Numbered from the stretch's first letter, positions 7,974 through 15,835 are shown. The stretch: DNA of 21,204 bases from an uncultured Methanomassiliicoccales archaeon (GCA_938004075.1 CALKWP010000182.1:1-21204); one strand, 5' to 3'. Numbers and translations are program-made. The notes: generated from the letters alone by a model not told the origin.

Positions 7974-8040
7974 TGAACCCCCGGGCTCAAAGAGCACAGG
8001 ATTAGCAATCCTGCGCCTTACCGGGCTGGGCCATCCTCGC
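7958..8040 (-). tRNA. tRNA-Ser (GCU anticodon)
   Basis: An 83-base class II tRNA without encoded CCA. The acceptor arms GCGAGGA and TCCTCGC pair fully, with discriminator G73 as expected for serine. The D stem is GCC/GGC. The anticodon stem CAGGA/TCCTG encloses the loop TTGCTAA, giving anticodon GCT, which reads AGC and AGU. The long variable arm is GCTC-TTT-GAGC, and the T arm is GGGGG-TTCAAAT-CCCCC. No intron is seen. It is flanked on both sides by partial copies of itself. Confidence 0.97.
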
Positions 8041-8073
8041 TTTTTGTATTTTATTGAACATACATGAATATGA

Positions 8074-8086
8074 TTATTTATTTAAT
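8074..8086 (-). promoter_or_regulatory. TATA-like element of tRNA-Ser
   Basis: The minus strand reads ATTAAATAAATAA, centred about 40 bases before the tRNA 5' end. This would give a short leader of roughly 15 bases. The whole stretch 8041-8089 is A+T-rich and intact, so this gene has its own promoter. Confidence 0.5.
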
Positions 8087-8096
8087 GGTAAGGCAA

Positions 8097-8164
8097 GGCG
8101 CAGCAATCCGGCGCCTCCGAGGATGAAAATTCATCCGAGGGAGGACGAATCGCTTGGCGATTCG
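8097..8164. repeat. Hairpin array inside the tRNA-Ser pseudogene
   Basis: Three hairpins: 8097-8115 (GGCGC and GCGCC around a tRNA-derived loop), 8121-8136 (GGATGAA-AA-TTCATCC) and 8146-8164 (perfect CGAATCGC-TTG-GCGATTCG). The last has the same 8+3+8 layout and a related core (AATC.CTT.G.GA) as the first hairpin beside tRNA-Ser and the main hairpin beside tRNA-Thr. TCCGAGG is directly repeated at 8116-8122 and 8134-8140. Confidence 0.75.
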
Positions 8165-8192
8165 CCCGAATACCGGGCTGGGCCATCCTCGC
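8102..8192 (-). pseudogene. Broken tRNA-Ser copy (5' half) split by a 54-base insert
   Basis: Bases 8171-8195 match 8019-8043 exactly, i.e. the tRNA 5' end, D arm start and three flanking bases. The match to the tRNA resumes at 8111-8116 (GCGCCT) and the anticodon-arm piece AGCAATCC at 8102-8109. The 54 bases at 8117-8170 are therefore inserted in the D loop. The 3' half, variable arm and T arm are missing, so no functional tRNA can form. A TATA-like CTTTTAAATACC lies on the minus strand at about 8222-8233, so it may still be transcribed. Confidence 0.75.
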
Positions 8193-8246
8193 TTTCAATT
8201 CTATTTAATGAGATTGAAATCAGGTATTTAAAAGTAAGTCGCAGCA

Positions 8247-8696
8247 TCAGCAGTTGACTATGGCCCGGACAATCCGACGGTCATTCTCGAAGGTGAGCGT
8301 TTTGGTCGCATCATCCACCGATGTCCAGGCATGCTCGGCGAAATCCGGCTCCAGCTTCATCTCTGGAATCTTATCTGTAATCACTTTCATCAGGAAGTAA
8401 TGAACGGTCTTCTTGTAATTCACATTGTCCGGCTTCCAGAAGAATACGTATCTGACAAGGCCGATCTCCCTGATGATTTTTATTTCTGATAGGCCAGTTT
8501 CTTCCTCAACTTCCCTGAGCGCGGTCTGCCTGAGGTCCTCGCCTGGCTCCACCCGTCCCTTTGGAAGGACCCATGTCCCCTCTGACCTCCTCCTCAGTAT
8601 CAGGACCTCTCCTTGATGGTTCTGGATGACCCCTCCCGAGGAAATGACTGATTTCACCGGCTTTGCCGGGTCGGGCCTGGATGTGAGGCCGTTCAC
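8247..8696 (-). CDS. Nudix hydrolase
   Basis: A 149-residue Nudix protein. The box GX5EX7REUXEEXGU is complete at residues 47-69: G47, E53, R61, E62, E65, E66, G68. Such enzymes cleave nucleoside diphosphate-X compounds. The sequence around the box (RRRSEGTWVLPKGRVEPGE) resembles the ADP-ribose, dinucleoside polyphosphate and MutT-like groups, but the substrate is not readable. Translation starts at GTG, overlapping the rad50 stop as GTGA. It is the promoter-distal gene of the nurA-herA-mre11-rad50 cluster and is probably translated by coupling. That position suggests a role in sanitising nucleotides during repair, or it may simply have been captured by the operon (inference). Confidence 0.93.
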   Translation of the reverse strand: MNGLTSRPDPAKPVKSVISSGGVIQNHQGEVLILRRRSEGTWVLPKGRVEPGEDLRQTALREVEEETGLSEIKIIREIGLVRYVFFWKPDNVNYKKTVHYFLMKVITDKIPEMKLEPDFAEHAWTSVDDATKTLTFENDRRIVRAIVNC

Positions 8697-10780
8697 TGTA
8701 TCACGTCCGCCCTGCTGGTGCCATCCGGGCTTTCCGAAATCTGAATGACGTTGCCCATCAGTTCTTTTATATCGTCCACATGGGTGATAAGGAATATCTG
8801 CTTAAATCTGTTACTGAGGCCGTTCAGGGTCTGAAGCAACGTTCTCTTCCGGTTGGAATCCTGGCTGCCGAATATCTCGTCAAGGACTATCATATCGAAG
8901 CTGTTGGTCCCATGCCTGGTGGCGATTATGTCGGATATGGCCAGCCTCAGGCTCAGGTTTGCAAGGTCTTTCTCGCCGCCTGAGAATCGTTCTATGTCAT
9001 GGAACTCGCCCATGTCCCTTATGGATATCTCGTAGTCTTCACTCAGTTCAATCTCGTTGTAACGGCCATCAGTGAGTATTCCCATGAACTCGCTGGACAT
9101 TGCAGCCAGCGCCGGCCTGATCCGTGAGATGAGGTGTTTTCTGAATTCTCCCATTATGGTCCCCAGGGCTTCGAGGTCCTGGACTTCACTCCTCTTCTCC
9201 CGGTACTCGATTTCCAGTTTCTTCAGTCTGGCCAGTTCTTTCTCCATGCTGCCGCGCCTCTCCTCGAAACGTGCCTTCTCAGCATCCATGGCCAGCATCT
9301 GCTTCTCGGTTCCGCGGACCTGCATGTTGAGTTCCTCAAGGGCCTTTCTGGACTTCTCATAGCCTTTCTGGTCGAATTTGATTGCAGCCAATTTCCCGTT
9401 GGCCTTTTCCAGTTCCGTTCTGCAATCTGCGATCCGTGTCATCGCCTTTTCCAGCTTATCCCGTACCTCGGTTGCCCGCTCCACCCTGGCTTTCAGCACT
9501 TCGAATTTCTTCAGCACTTCGAGATGCCCGGATTCCTGTATTGCGAATGCCTCCGCCCTGGCATCGCATTCCTGCAGTTTAACCTGGAACTTGGCAAATG
9601 CCGCTTCCTTGCGCTTGATGGTCTTCCTGCGAGCATCTATCTGGCCCTGGAATGTCTCCAGCAGAGTGGCGTATGTTTCCCCCAGCTTGCGCCTGCACGT
9701 GGGGCAATCGCTATCCGGCCCCATGTCGGATATCTCCGACATGCTGGATTCAATTTCCCCAATCTCCTTCTCCAGCTGCCTTACTCCCGCCTTCAGAGAC
9801 GTCATTTCCGACCGGATGGAGTCGCGCTCCGCTCCCGCTTCAGACCTCCGCTTGACAATCGACTCCATTTCCTTAGCGGCCTTGGCGGATTTTCCCTCAA
9901 CTTCTTTCAGCTCCCTCTCATAACCTTCAAGGGTCGCAATGTCCCTGCTCAGGGATTTCACCTGCTTGTCCAGTTCGGCAATCCTGGACTCGGCGACCGC
10001 TTTCTCTGAGAGTAACTTATCCCGTTCCCTGGCCAGCTTTTCCTGTTCCCCGAGGTCTGCTTTGAGCTTTCCATGGACCTGATCCATCTTTTTCAATTCC
10101 ATTTCCAATACGGACCTAGCTTCGGTGATGCTTGCTTCCCGCGCTTCAAGCTCTTTCAGGTCTTCATGCAATTCGTCCATTGTGGAACTTCCGTCCGGTG
10201 CCACAAGGTCCTTTCTCGCGCCTTTGATGGCCTCGTCAGCCATTCTTGAGTCCTCGCGGATGCGCCTGATGGCCTCATCTATGTTCTCGATGTCCAGAAG
10301 GCGCAGGACCATTTTCTTTCTGTCTCCCTTGGGAAGGCTGGTGAGCGCATTCAATTCCTTCTGGCGTGCAAAAACGGAGATGAAGAACGCTTTATGGTCC
10401 ATCCCGAAGAGCTTCACTATCGCCTCGGAGACTTCCTCGGTCCCCCTGGCCATGATATTGTCTCCGGCATACAGCGCCGCGTTCATGGTAAGATTCTTCC
10501 CCTTCATCGAACGCTCGATGATGTAATTTCCCTCCTCGAAATCGAACTCCACCCTGACCATGCAATGCTCTGTGTGCGCGGCACCCTGGCGCTTGATGCT
10601 CTCCTTGTCTGTGCGAACTATCTCGCTCTGATTGCCGAATAGCGCCCATGCAACGGCCTCCAGCAGTGTGGATTTACCTGATCCATTATGCCCCGTGATG
10701 GATACCAGGCCGTCAGGGAATTCTATTTCAGCAGATTTGTAGCGGCGGTAATTTTGAAGTTGGATTGTCCTGAGCCTCAT
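8693..10780 (-). CDS. rad50: DNA double-strand break repair ATPase Rad50
   Basis: SMC-like ATPase partner of Mre11 that bridges and remodels DNA ends. Its 695 residues hold an N-terminal Walker A (GHNGSGKS, 30-37) and long coiled-coil arms. The zinc hook is CPTC at 359-362, close to the middle. At the C-terminus are the ABC signature FSGGEK and the Walker B IVLDEIFGSQD. The arms are shorter than in Pyrococcus Rad50, which I recall at about 880 residues. The start overlaps the mre11 stop as ATGA, with a GGAGG a few bases upstream. The end overlaps the Nudix GTG. The minus-strand order and overlaps support one polycistronic repair operon. Confidence 0.97.
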   Translation of the reverse strand: MRLRTIQLQNYRRYKSAEIEFPDGLVSITGHNGSGKSTLLEAVAWALFGNQSEIVRTDKESIKRQGAAHTEHCMVRVEFDFEEGNYIIERSMKGKNLTMNAALYAGDNIMARGTEEVSEAIVKLFGMDHKAFFISVFARQKELNALTSLPKGDRKKMVLRLLDIENIDEAIRRIREDSRMADEAIKGARKDLVAPDGSSTMDELHEDLKELEAREASITEARSVLEMELKKMDQVHGKLKADLGEQEKLARERDKLLSEKAVAESRIAELDKQVKSLSRDIATLEGYERELKEVEGKSAKAAKEMESIVKRRSEAGAERDSIRSEMTSLKAGVRQLEKEIGEIESSMSEISDMGPDSDCPTCRRKLGETYATLLETFQGQIDARRKTIKRKEAAFAKFQVKLQECDARAEAFAIQESGHLEVLKKFEVLKARVERATEVRDKLEKAMTRIADCRTELEKANGKLAAIKFDQKGYEKSRKALEELNMQVRGTEKQMLAMDAEKARFEERRGSMEKELARLKKLEIEYREKRSEVQDLEALGTIMGEFRKHLISRIRPALAAMSSEFMGILTDGRYNEIELSEDYEISIRDMGEFHDIERFSGGEKDLANLSLRLAISDIIATRHGTNSFDMIVLDEIFGSQDSNRKRTLLQTLNGLSNRFKQIFLITHVDDIKELMGNVIQISESPDGTSRADVIQ

Positions 10781-11895
10781 TCCTCATCCCCTCCGGAAGA
10801 AAGATATCTCAGCCCCATCTCCTCCATCCTGGCTGGGTCCGCACCTTCGATTGCCGCTTTTGATATGTAATCCATGAACTCCCTCTCCAGGGATTCGAAG
10901 GACGCATCGTGCGAGGCGATATCCTGGCCGGAATCCTTTGTGGATGGCCTCAGCTCGAAGTGCAGCGCATCCCTCGCGGTCTTCCTCATAGTCTCCGTGT
11001 CCAGCTGTCCCAGGGTCCTGCGCTCGATGTCTATTAGCTTCTGGCGGACAATCGCACCATCGATATTTTCCGATTCAAGATTTCGGCGAATTGCAGACTC
11101 AATGTCCTCGGCCGTCATCCTGGCACATTGAACAGCTCCTAGGTCCAGCATCTTCCTGGTCTCCATCTTCCGGAATTTCCATCTGCCGCTTCCGGTGTCC
11201 AATTCCACGAACCCCTTCGGGTGATTCACCTCGCCAAAACCGAAACGCTCGATCGAGCCAGCATAGACAACTCCGGGCGATACTTCGCAATGCTCGTGAT
11301 AATGGCCTAGAGCAATGTAATCGAACCCCCTGTCCAGTTGCGTCGCGCTTGCCATGAGCTCATTGAATTCGTTCATGCGGAACACGCTCATCCCGGATAT
11401 GGCTGCATGGAGCATGGCTATGTTCACGCCGAAATTCCGGTCCGGCGCTAGCGAAGACAGCTCCTTCTCGAACATCGCTTTGTCCCCGGAATGCGGCAGC
11501 GCATGAATCTTGACATCACCAAATTCGAATGACTGGCCTTCCCCCGTGTAAGCAAGATGGATGTTCTCGATGTGCTCGAAGACCTTGAAGACGCTTCCGG
11601 TCTCCCTCAGCCTGGGTGTGGAATGGTTGCCCGAGATTATGACCGTCGGAATTCCCGCGGATGACAATCTGAGAAGCTGGCCCACAACGAAACTTATGGC
11701 CCTGTTGCTCGGCCTCACAGTGTCGAAAAGGTCTCCGGAATGCAGAACGAGTCCCGGCTCATCCTCTATGGCTAGGTCCACTATCCTGGCGAATGCGTCG
11801 AAGACATCCGACTCACGCTGGTTGATGCCGTTCTCATCAAGTTTGTTGTAGGCAGAATAGCCTATGTGTGTATCAGCCAGGTGAAATACTTTCAT
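10777..11895 (-). CDS. mre11: DNA double-strand break repair nuclease Mre11
   Basis: Manganese-dependent nuclease that resects DNA ends together with Rad50, HerA and NurA. The calcineurin-like phosphoesterase motifs occur in order: D8-T-H10, G54-D55 (HSGDLFD), G89-N90-H91 and, later, ALGHYHEH. The usual acidic residue after GNH is Ser here (GNHS). The protein has 372 residues, normal for archaea; the last 90 or so are the helical Rad50-binding part. AGGAGGA just before the ATG overlaps the herA stop codon, so translation is coupled. The stop overlaps the rad50 start. Confidence 0.97.
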   Translation of the reverse strand: MKVFHLADTHIGYSAYNKLDENGINQRESDVFDAFARIVDLAIEDEPGLVLHSGDLFDTVRPSNRAISFVVGQLLRLSSAGIPTVIISGNHSTPRLRETGSVFKVFEHIENIHLAYTGEGQSFEFGDVKIHALPHSGDKAMFEKELSSLAPDRNFGVNIAMLHAAISGMSVFRMNEFNELMASATQLDRGFDYIALGHYHEHCEVSPGVVYAGSIERFGFGEVNHPKGFVELDTGSGRWKFRKMETRKMLDLGAVQCARMTAEDIESAIRRNLESENIDGAIVRQKLIDIERRTLGQLDTETMRKTARDALHFELRPSTKDSGQDIASHDASFESLEREFMDYISKAAIEGADPARMEEMGLRYLSSGGDEE

Positions 11896-11903
11896 CCTTC
11901 CTC

Positions 11904-13475
11904 CTAGAAGAACCCCTTATCTACGCTCTTGTTCTTTTTACTTCCGGATTTCTTTCCCAGCGCCAGCAGGTAATTCTCGTACAGGTCGATTTTCAAGGGA
12001 AGCGCGAACGGTGTTTTAGGGCCGGTGACGAGCCCCTCGCCGGTCATGAGCGTCTGTATCTCGTAATCCAGTTTGGAGATGTCCTGCCTGGCGGAGCTGG
12101 TGAGCCGCTCCCTGTCCTGGCGGTCGGCAAGCCCCAGTATCACCAGTGTGTTGAATTGCGATATCACCTCGTTATCAATCAATTTCGGCTGCTGGCTTAT
12201 GGCACATAATCCTGTCTTGAATTTCCTGCCTTCCCTGGCTATCTGCGGGAATATGCCGCCCCAGGCGCGATTGAACACGCGCTGCGCCTCCTCCAGGACG
12301 ATAAGGCATGTCGGTATCGAGCTGAATTCTTTCTTGTTCTTGAAAAGCCCCTGGTTGGTCTGGAACACGGCCCTGGCCAAGACGCTGCTGATGAGCAGTT
12401 CCTCCTTCTCGTTGGCGCCCGCGAGGTCCACCAGCACCACCCTTCCCGAGTGAAGCTGGGAAACGATGGTTTTGGTCATGGAGATTCTTCCGTCCCTGGT
12501 GATGAAGCTCGACCTGGCAAGCTGTTCAGCCCTTCTCTTGACGACGTTAATCGTACCCTCGTGAAACTGCTGGCGGAAATCTTCGAACATCTGCTGGGCA
12601 TCGGTATCCATCAGGTAAGGAAGCCAATTCTCCCTCTCCCTTCCGCCAACCGCATTGAGGAATTCCTTCTGCGGTTCCGCGAACGGCCAGAGGTTCTCCA
12701 TATCCTGGACCAGTATCTCGGTCGATGATATCTTCACGCCGGACGCATTGCCGTCGAACTCCCTTGTGACATAGACATCCAGGTTGCCGGACATGGGATG
12801 ATGGGCAAGCCCCCGCAATCCTTCCTTCCCGCCGTCGATGTACTCTCCATGGGGGTCCAGTATCAGAAGGCCCAGGCGCCCGGTTTCCAGGACAGATCCG
12901 GCGAACCTTTTCATCATGTTGCTCTTACCCATTCCGGTCGTGGCGAAAACGCCCATGTGCTGGCACAGAACATCCGAATCAACGCCCACAGGAACGTGTT
13001 CTATCACTCGTTCGCCGCTCCTCAGTTTCCCCAGTGTCATGTCCCCTAGGTAACGTTCCAGGAAATCGTAATCATCGGTATTGGCCCTCCGGACCCTGGA
13101 GAAATGGGATGGTATTGTCTTCGGGCTTCTGAATTCTGTTTCACCGCCGTTATCCACAAGGTATCCGAGCGGCGCGCAGACGACCTGGTTGAACAGTCTC
13201 CGGTCCGCATCGTATATGTGATACTCCTCTGACCTGGCATCCCCGTCCATGAACGCGCCAGCGGTCCTTGGCGCCCAGCCGGACTCGCCGCCCTCGTTGC
13301 CATGCATGACATTCACCACGCGCAGAAGGAACCTTCTCCCGGAATCCTGGCATTCGCCGACCAGCATCTCCCCCAGGAAGACGTCCTGGTCCCTGTATGC
13401 CCTGAACACTATCTCCGTGACATCGCGACCGGTTATTCGCCCGAGATTCACCTCGCTGCCTATTTCATCGTCCAT
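11904..13475 (-). CDS. herA: DNA translocase/helicase HerA
   Basis: Hexameric FtsK/VirB4-type ATPase that pumps DNA to the NurA nuclease during end resection. The 523 residues begin with a HAS-barrel-like domain (LGRITGRDVTEIVFRA). Walker A follows at 178-185 (ATTGMGKS, Lys184), then LLILDPHGEY. Walker B has its acidic pair at E395-E396 (IVLEEAQRV), followed by REGRKFKTGLCAISQQP, a conserved segment of the family. A strong Shine-Dalgarno, AGGTGAT, ends three bases before the ATG and contains the nurA stop codon. The gap to mre11 is eight bases. The C-terminus is lysine-rich. Length and motif spacing are standard. Confidence 0.97.
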   Translation of the reverse strand: MDDEIGSEVNLGRITGRDVTEIVFRAYRDQDVFLGEMLVGECQDSGRRFLLRVVNVMHGNEGGESGWAPRTAGAFMDGDARSEEYHIYDADRRLFNQVVCAPLGYLVDNGGETEFRSPKTIPSHFSRVRRANTDDYDFLERYLGDMTLGKLRSGERVIEHVPVGVDSDVLCQHMGVFATTGMGKSNMMKRFAGSVLETGRLGLLILDPHGEYIDGGKEGLRGLAHHPMSGNLDVYVTREFDGNASGVKISSTEILVQDMENLWPFAEPQKEFLNAVGGRERENWLPYLMDTDAQQMFEDFRQQFHEGTINVVKRRAEQLARSSFITRDGRISMTKTIVSQLHSGRVVLVDLAGANEKEELLISSVLARAVFQTNQGLFKNKKEFSSIPTCLIVLEEAQRVFNRAWGGIFPQIAREGRKFKTGLCAISQQPKLIDNEVISQFNTLVILGLADRQDRERLTSSARQDISKLDYEIQTLMTGEGLVTGPKTPFALPLKIDLYENYLLALGKKSGSKKNKSVDKGFF

Positions 13476-13479
13476 TTAA

Positions 13480-14505
13480 TCACCTGTTCACATCCAATAC
13501 ATCATGGAAATTCTGGAAGGTCATCTGCCACTCCGCCGGGTCCATGCCCGCTCTTATTGCTCTCGAGCGCATCATGTTCCTGAGGTCTTCAACCTCGGAC
13601 CTGGAGAATGCCACATCGTTATGGGCTCTGGCAAGAGGGTATGGATATCCCGCATACGTGGGATCGTTGGCATGGTAGGCGAGTTTTCCCAGCGCTTCTT
13701 CTGCCGTAACCCCTTCTGGCAGGCTGAGGTCCACCCTGAACACATACCGTGAATCCGGATGCAGCTTCGCAACATGCACCTGGCCGAATATCCTGTCGCC
13801 GTAGCCGGAAGCATCCACCGGGTAATGCCACATCTTTCCGGGTAAAACCGATTCTCCCGCCATCTGAACAACCGGGATTAAAGGCTTCGAGAGATGGGTC
13901 AGCATGCTCTTCTTGCTTATGCCGCATAATACAATCCCACTATCCCTTGCAGTTGAAATTATCCTTTCCAGCATTGCGCCCATTCCTTTAATTCCCGCCC
14001 AGAGCGCGCCATCGAAGGCAAGCACAGTTCCCGCCTCAAGCCCCGAAGATATGGCGCATTCCAGATAATCCCATTCCATCAGCGTCCGAATGCGGCCGAC
14101 CGCCTCGTCAAGGCCGCGGGGTGAGTCCGGCGGCTCGCCTCCTACGGTTTTTGCATAGAATATGGAATACGCATCTGCCAATTCCCCCATCGAGAGATGA
14201 AGGAGATGCATTTCATGGCTTGTTCCGGGGATGAATTTCCTGTCCCGGTACAGCGCGCTTCCCACCCTGATGCCCGCCACTATGAAAGAACCCGCGTCCA
14301 GGATTGTGGAGCTTCCCCCGTCCACGGCCATCACCGGGGATGAATCCGACCTGGCGAATTGCTGGAAATTCTCGGCTGAAATGCCGCCCGCCACCTCTAT
14401 CACCCCTGCTTCCGGGGGAGCGATATGGCCTTCCGGCTCCCTGGCATCGGTGACCATCTGGCGTATGACATTTTCCACCTCCATATCGTTCGGTCCGGTC
14501 GGCAT
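13480..14505 (-). CDS. nurA: DNA end-resection nuclease NurA
   Basis: A 341-residue NurA-family nuclease of RNase H-like fold that degrades the 5' strand at breaks inside a HerA complex. The first catalytic Asp is D62 in AVDGGSS, and a second family motif is FDGALWAG further on. YANWF-type motifs are absent, but the C-terminal NPTYAGYPYPLARAH-like segment (NDPTYAGYPYPLARAHND) is typical of NurA. It is the first gene of the operon, four bases from herA. The start at 14505 has a TATA-like CTTAAGTAA 26 bases upstream and no Shine-Dalgarno, so the operon mRNA is probably leaderless. Confidence 0.95.
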   Translation of the reverse strand: MPTGPNDMEVENVIRQMVTDAREPEGHIAPPEAGVIEVAGGISAENFQQFARSDSSPVMAVDGGSSTILDAGSFIVAGIRVGSALYRDRKFIPGTSHEMHLLHLSMGELADAYSIFYAKTVGGEPPDSPRGLDEAVGRIRTLMEWDYLECAISSGLEAGTVLAFDGALWAGIKGMGAMLERIISTARDSGIVLCGISKKSMLTHLSKPLIPVVQMAGESVLPGKMWHYPVDASGYGDRIFGQVHVAKLHPDSRYVFRVDLSLPEGVTAEEALGKLAYHANDPTYAGYPYPLARAHNDVAFSRSEVEDLRNMMRSRAIRAGMDPAEWQMTFQNFHDVLDVNR

Positions 14506-14526
14506 GCGGGGTAAATCGCCCAGGCA

Positions 14527-14535
14527 TTACTTAAG
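14527..14535 (-). promoter_or_regulatory. TATA box of the nurA-herA-mre11-rad50-Nudix operon
   Basis: The minus strand reads CTTAAGTAA, centred 26 bases before the nurA ATG. All following genes overlap or are separated by fewer than ten bases, so this is probably the sole promoter of the cluster. Confidence 0.55.
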
Positions 14536-14575
14536 GGTTGAGGGGGGATAACTGAAAGTAATATTATATGAAAAA

Positions 14576-14697
14576 ACGCGGGAAACGTGAATCGTACCAC
14601 GTGACGCGGGAAATTGATTCGTCTTTGATGCTAGGGGAATATAAGTTTGGCTACGGATTCAATGGATGGCAAAGCATCCATTCAGCCCGATTCCCCT
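14576..14697. other. Structured intergenic region with nested inverted repeats
   Basis: The 271 bases between nurA and the next gene hold no convincing gene. They hold a nested fold: outer arms AGGGGAAT (14633-14640) and ATTCCCCT (14690-14697), and an inner perfect hairpin AATGGATG-GCAAAG-CATCCATT (14661-14682). Upstream is a direct repeat, ACGCGGGAAA, with the second copy about 28 bases on, and an ACGTG...CACGT inverted pair between them. A TATA-like ATTATATG at 14563-14570 could start an RNA running through the fold. It may be an operator region or a small RNA. Confidence 0.45.
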
Positions 14698-14744
14698 TTC
14701 CCGCTTCCCGAAATAATATCTCAGAGCATTTTCCAGAAAGCAAA

Positions 14745-14754
14745 CTATATTATC
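14745..14754 (+). promoter_or_regulatory. TATA box of the zinc-ribbon membrane protein gene
   Basis: CTATATTATC is centred 25-28 bases before the GTG at 14774 and the ATG at 14777. No Shine-Dalgarno is present, so a leaderless mRNA is likely. Confidence 0.6.
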
Positions 14755-14776
14755 GAGCACCCCATTCAAATCCGTG

Positions 14777-15835
14777 ATGAAACTTCCTCCGCAGCTCGAG
14801 AATCTCAGCAAGATGAAACATGCCAAAGTCATCGGTTTGGCTTTAACCATAATGCTGGACATAGCCCTGGTGGTCGCGGCCGTGATGATAGGCGGCAACG
14901 GCGGGTATTACATGATGATGATTGGCCTTGTTGTTCTGACTTTCGTCATCCCTTACCTGTTCGGGTTCAGGGACGGCAGGACACTGGCTGTTATCGGCGT
15001 TGGTGTGTTCCTGCTCGTCGGCTCAATCAATGGCCCGCTGGTGGTTTACAACGCGTTCAACACCGAGCAGCCGGAGCCAACATCCTCTCAAGTTTATGCC
15101 AACTGGTTCACGAAATCCTATGTTGAGGTGGAGGGCGGGAATTACACGACAGCGACTGCCTGGTACCGGTTGGAGAACGGGACGCAGGAGCTCTACAAGG
15201 GCAATCCCGGGCAGATGTACAGGTTCAGGGTGACAATATACTCCAATGACACGGAGATGCCCACCATGCAGATGGGTTATGCCAGAGGGGTTTGGGGAGT
15301 CGAAGGCGCACTGGCCATGTCGGAAGTGGACCCAACAGACCAGAATCTGCTGGATGGCAAGGAATACTATCATGAGCTGAGCATAGAGGAATCCGGGATT
15401 TACTCCCACTGGTTCGCGGTGGTGTTCACTGGTGCCGACATGACCAGCCTCAATTCGTCAGTGGCCCTGGGACCGCTCGTCGGCTCGCAAACAGACAACT
15501 GGGGCACGTACATACCGCTTGGCGCGGTTTCCATGTTCTGCAATATCGGGCTTCTGTTCCTGATTATAGTTCTTCTTTACTGGTGGCTCGGGACCGCAAA
15601 GGAGAAGCGCAAGGTTTGGGACCAGGCACTCCGTGAGAAGGAGGACGGACCGGACGAGGTGACCGGCGGCGGACCGAAGCCGTTTTCCTGCGACCAGTGC
15701 GGCGCGGGAGTCGGCGAGGACGACAACTTCTGCCCCAAGTGCGGCGAGCGTTTTGACGGCGTAGAGGAAGGCAGCAAGCCGGAAGCGCCTGCGGAAGCAG
15801 AATCAACCGCTCCGGCAAAAGAGGATTCCGAATGA
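14777..15835 (+). CDS. Membrane protein with C-terminal zinc ribbon, function unknown
   Basis: No family function recognised. The 352 residues have three membrane segments near the N-terminus (about 16-38, 45-64 and 70-90). An extracytoplasmic domain of about 150 residues follows, rich in NXT/NXS sequons and aromatics. A fourth membrane segment lies at about 245-270. The cytoplasmic tail carries a zinc ribbon (C305, C308, C319, C322; CX2C-X10-CX2C) and an acidic, Ala/Pro/Glu-rich end. The ATG at 14777 is preferred; a GTG at 14774 in the same frame adds one residue. The stop overlaps the radical SAM start as ATGA, so the two proteins are co-translated. A role in sensing or assembling something at the membrane is possible but not shown. 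Confidence 0.85.
   Translation: MKLPPQLENLSKMKHAKVIGLALTIMLDIALVVAAVMIGGNGGYYMMMIGLVVLTFVIPYLFGFRDGRTLAVIGVGVFLLVGSINGPLVVYNAFNTEQPEPTSSQVYANWFTKSYVEVEGGNYTTATAWYRLENGTQELYKGNPGQMYRFRVTIYSNDTEMPTMQMGYARGVWGVEGALAMSEVDPTDQNLLDGKEYYHELSIEESGIYSHWFAVVFTGADMTSLNSSVALGPLVGSQTDNWGTYIPLGAVSMFCNIGLLFLIIVLLYWWLGTAKEKRKVWDQALREKEDGPDEVTGGGPKPFSCDQCGAGVGEDDNFCPKCGERFDGVEEGSKPEAPAEAESTAPAKEDSE

Noticed and set aside
7823..8195. CRISPR array at the repeats around tRNA-Ser
   Set aside because: Only one long repeat occurs twice, it is tRNA-derived, and the intervening hairpins are not evenly spaced identical repeats. No cas genes are present.
8054..8257. Plus-strand open frame of 67 codons across the tRNA-Ser pseudogene
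   Set aside because: It is made of tRNA fragments and hairpin sequence and overlaps the end of the Nudix gene.
9134..10009. Long open frame of 291 codons on the plus strand inside rad50
   Set aside because: It is antisense to the Rad50 coiled-coil region, whose biased composition opens other frames. The product has no recognisable motif.
14568..14777. Open frame of 69 codons upstream of the zinc-ribbon membrane gene, and a second from 14647
   Set aside because: They cover the inverted repeats and the promoter of the next gene, overlap a better supported gene, and have no ribosome site or family resemblance.
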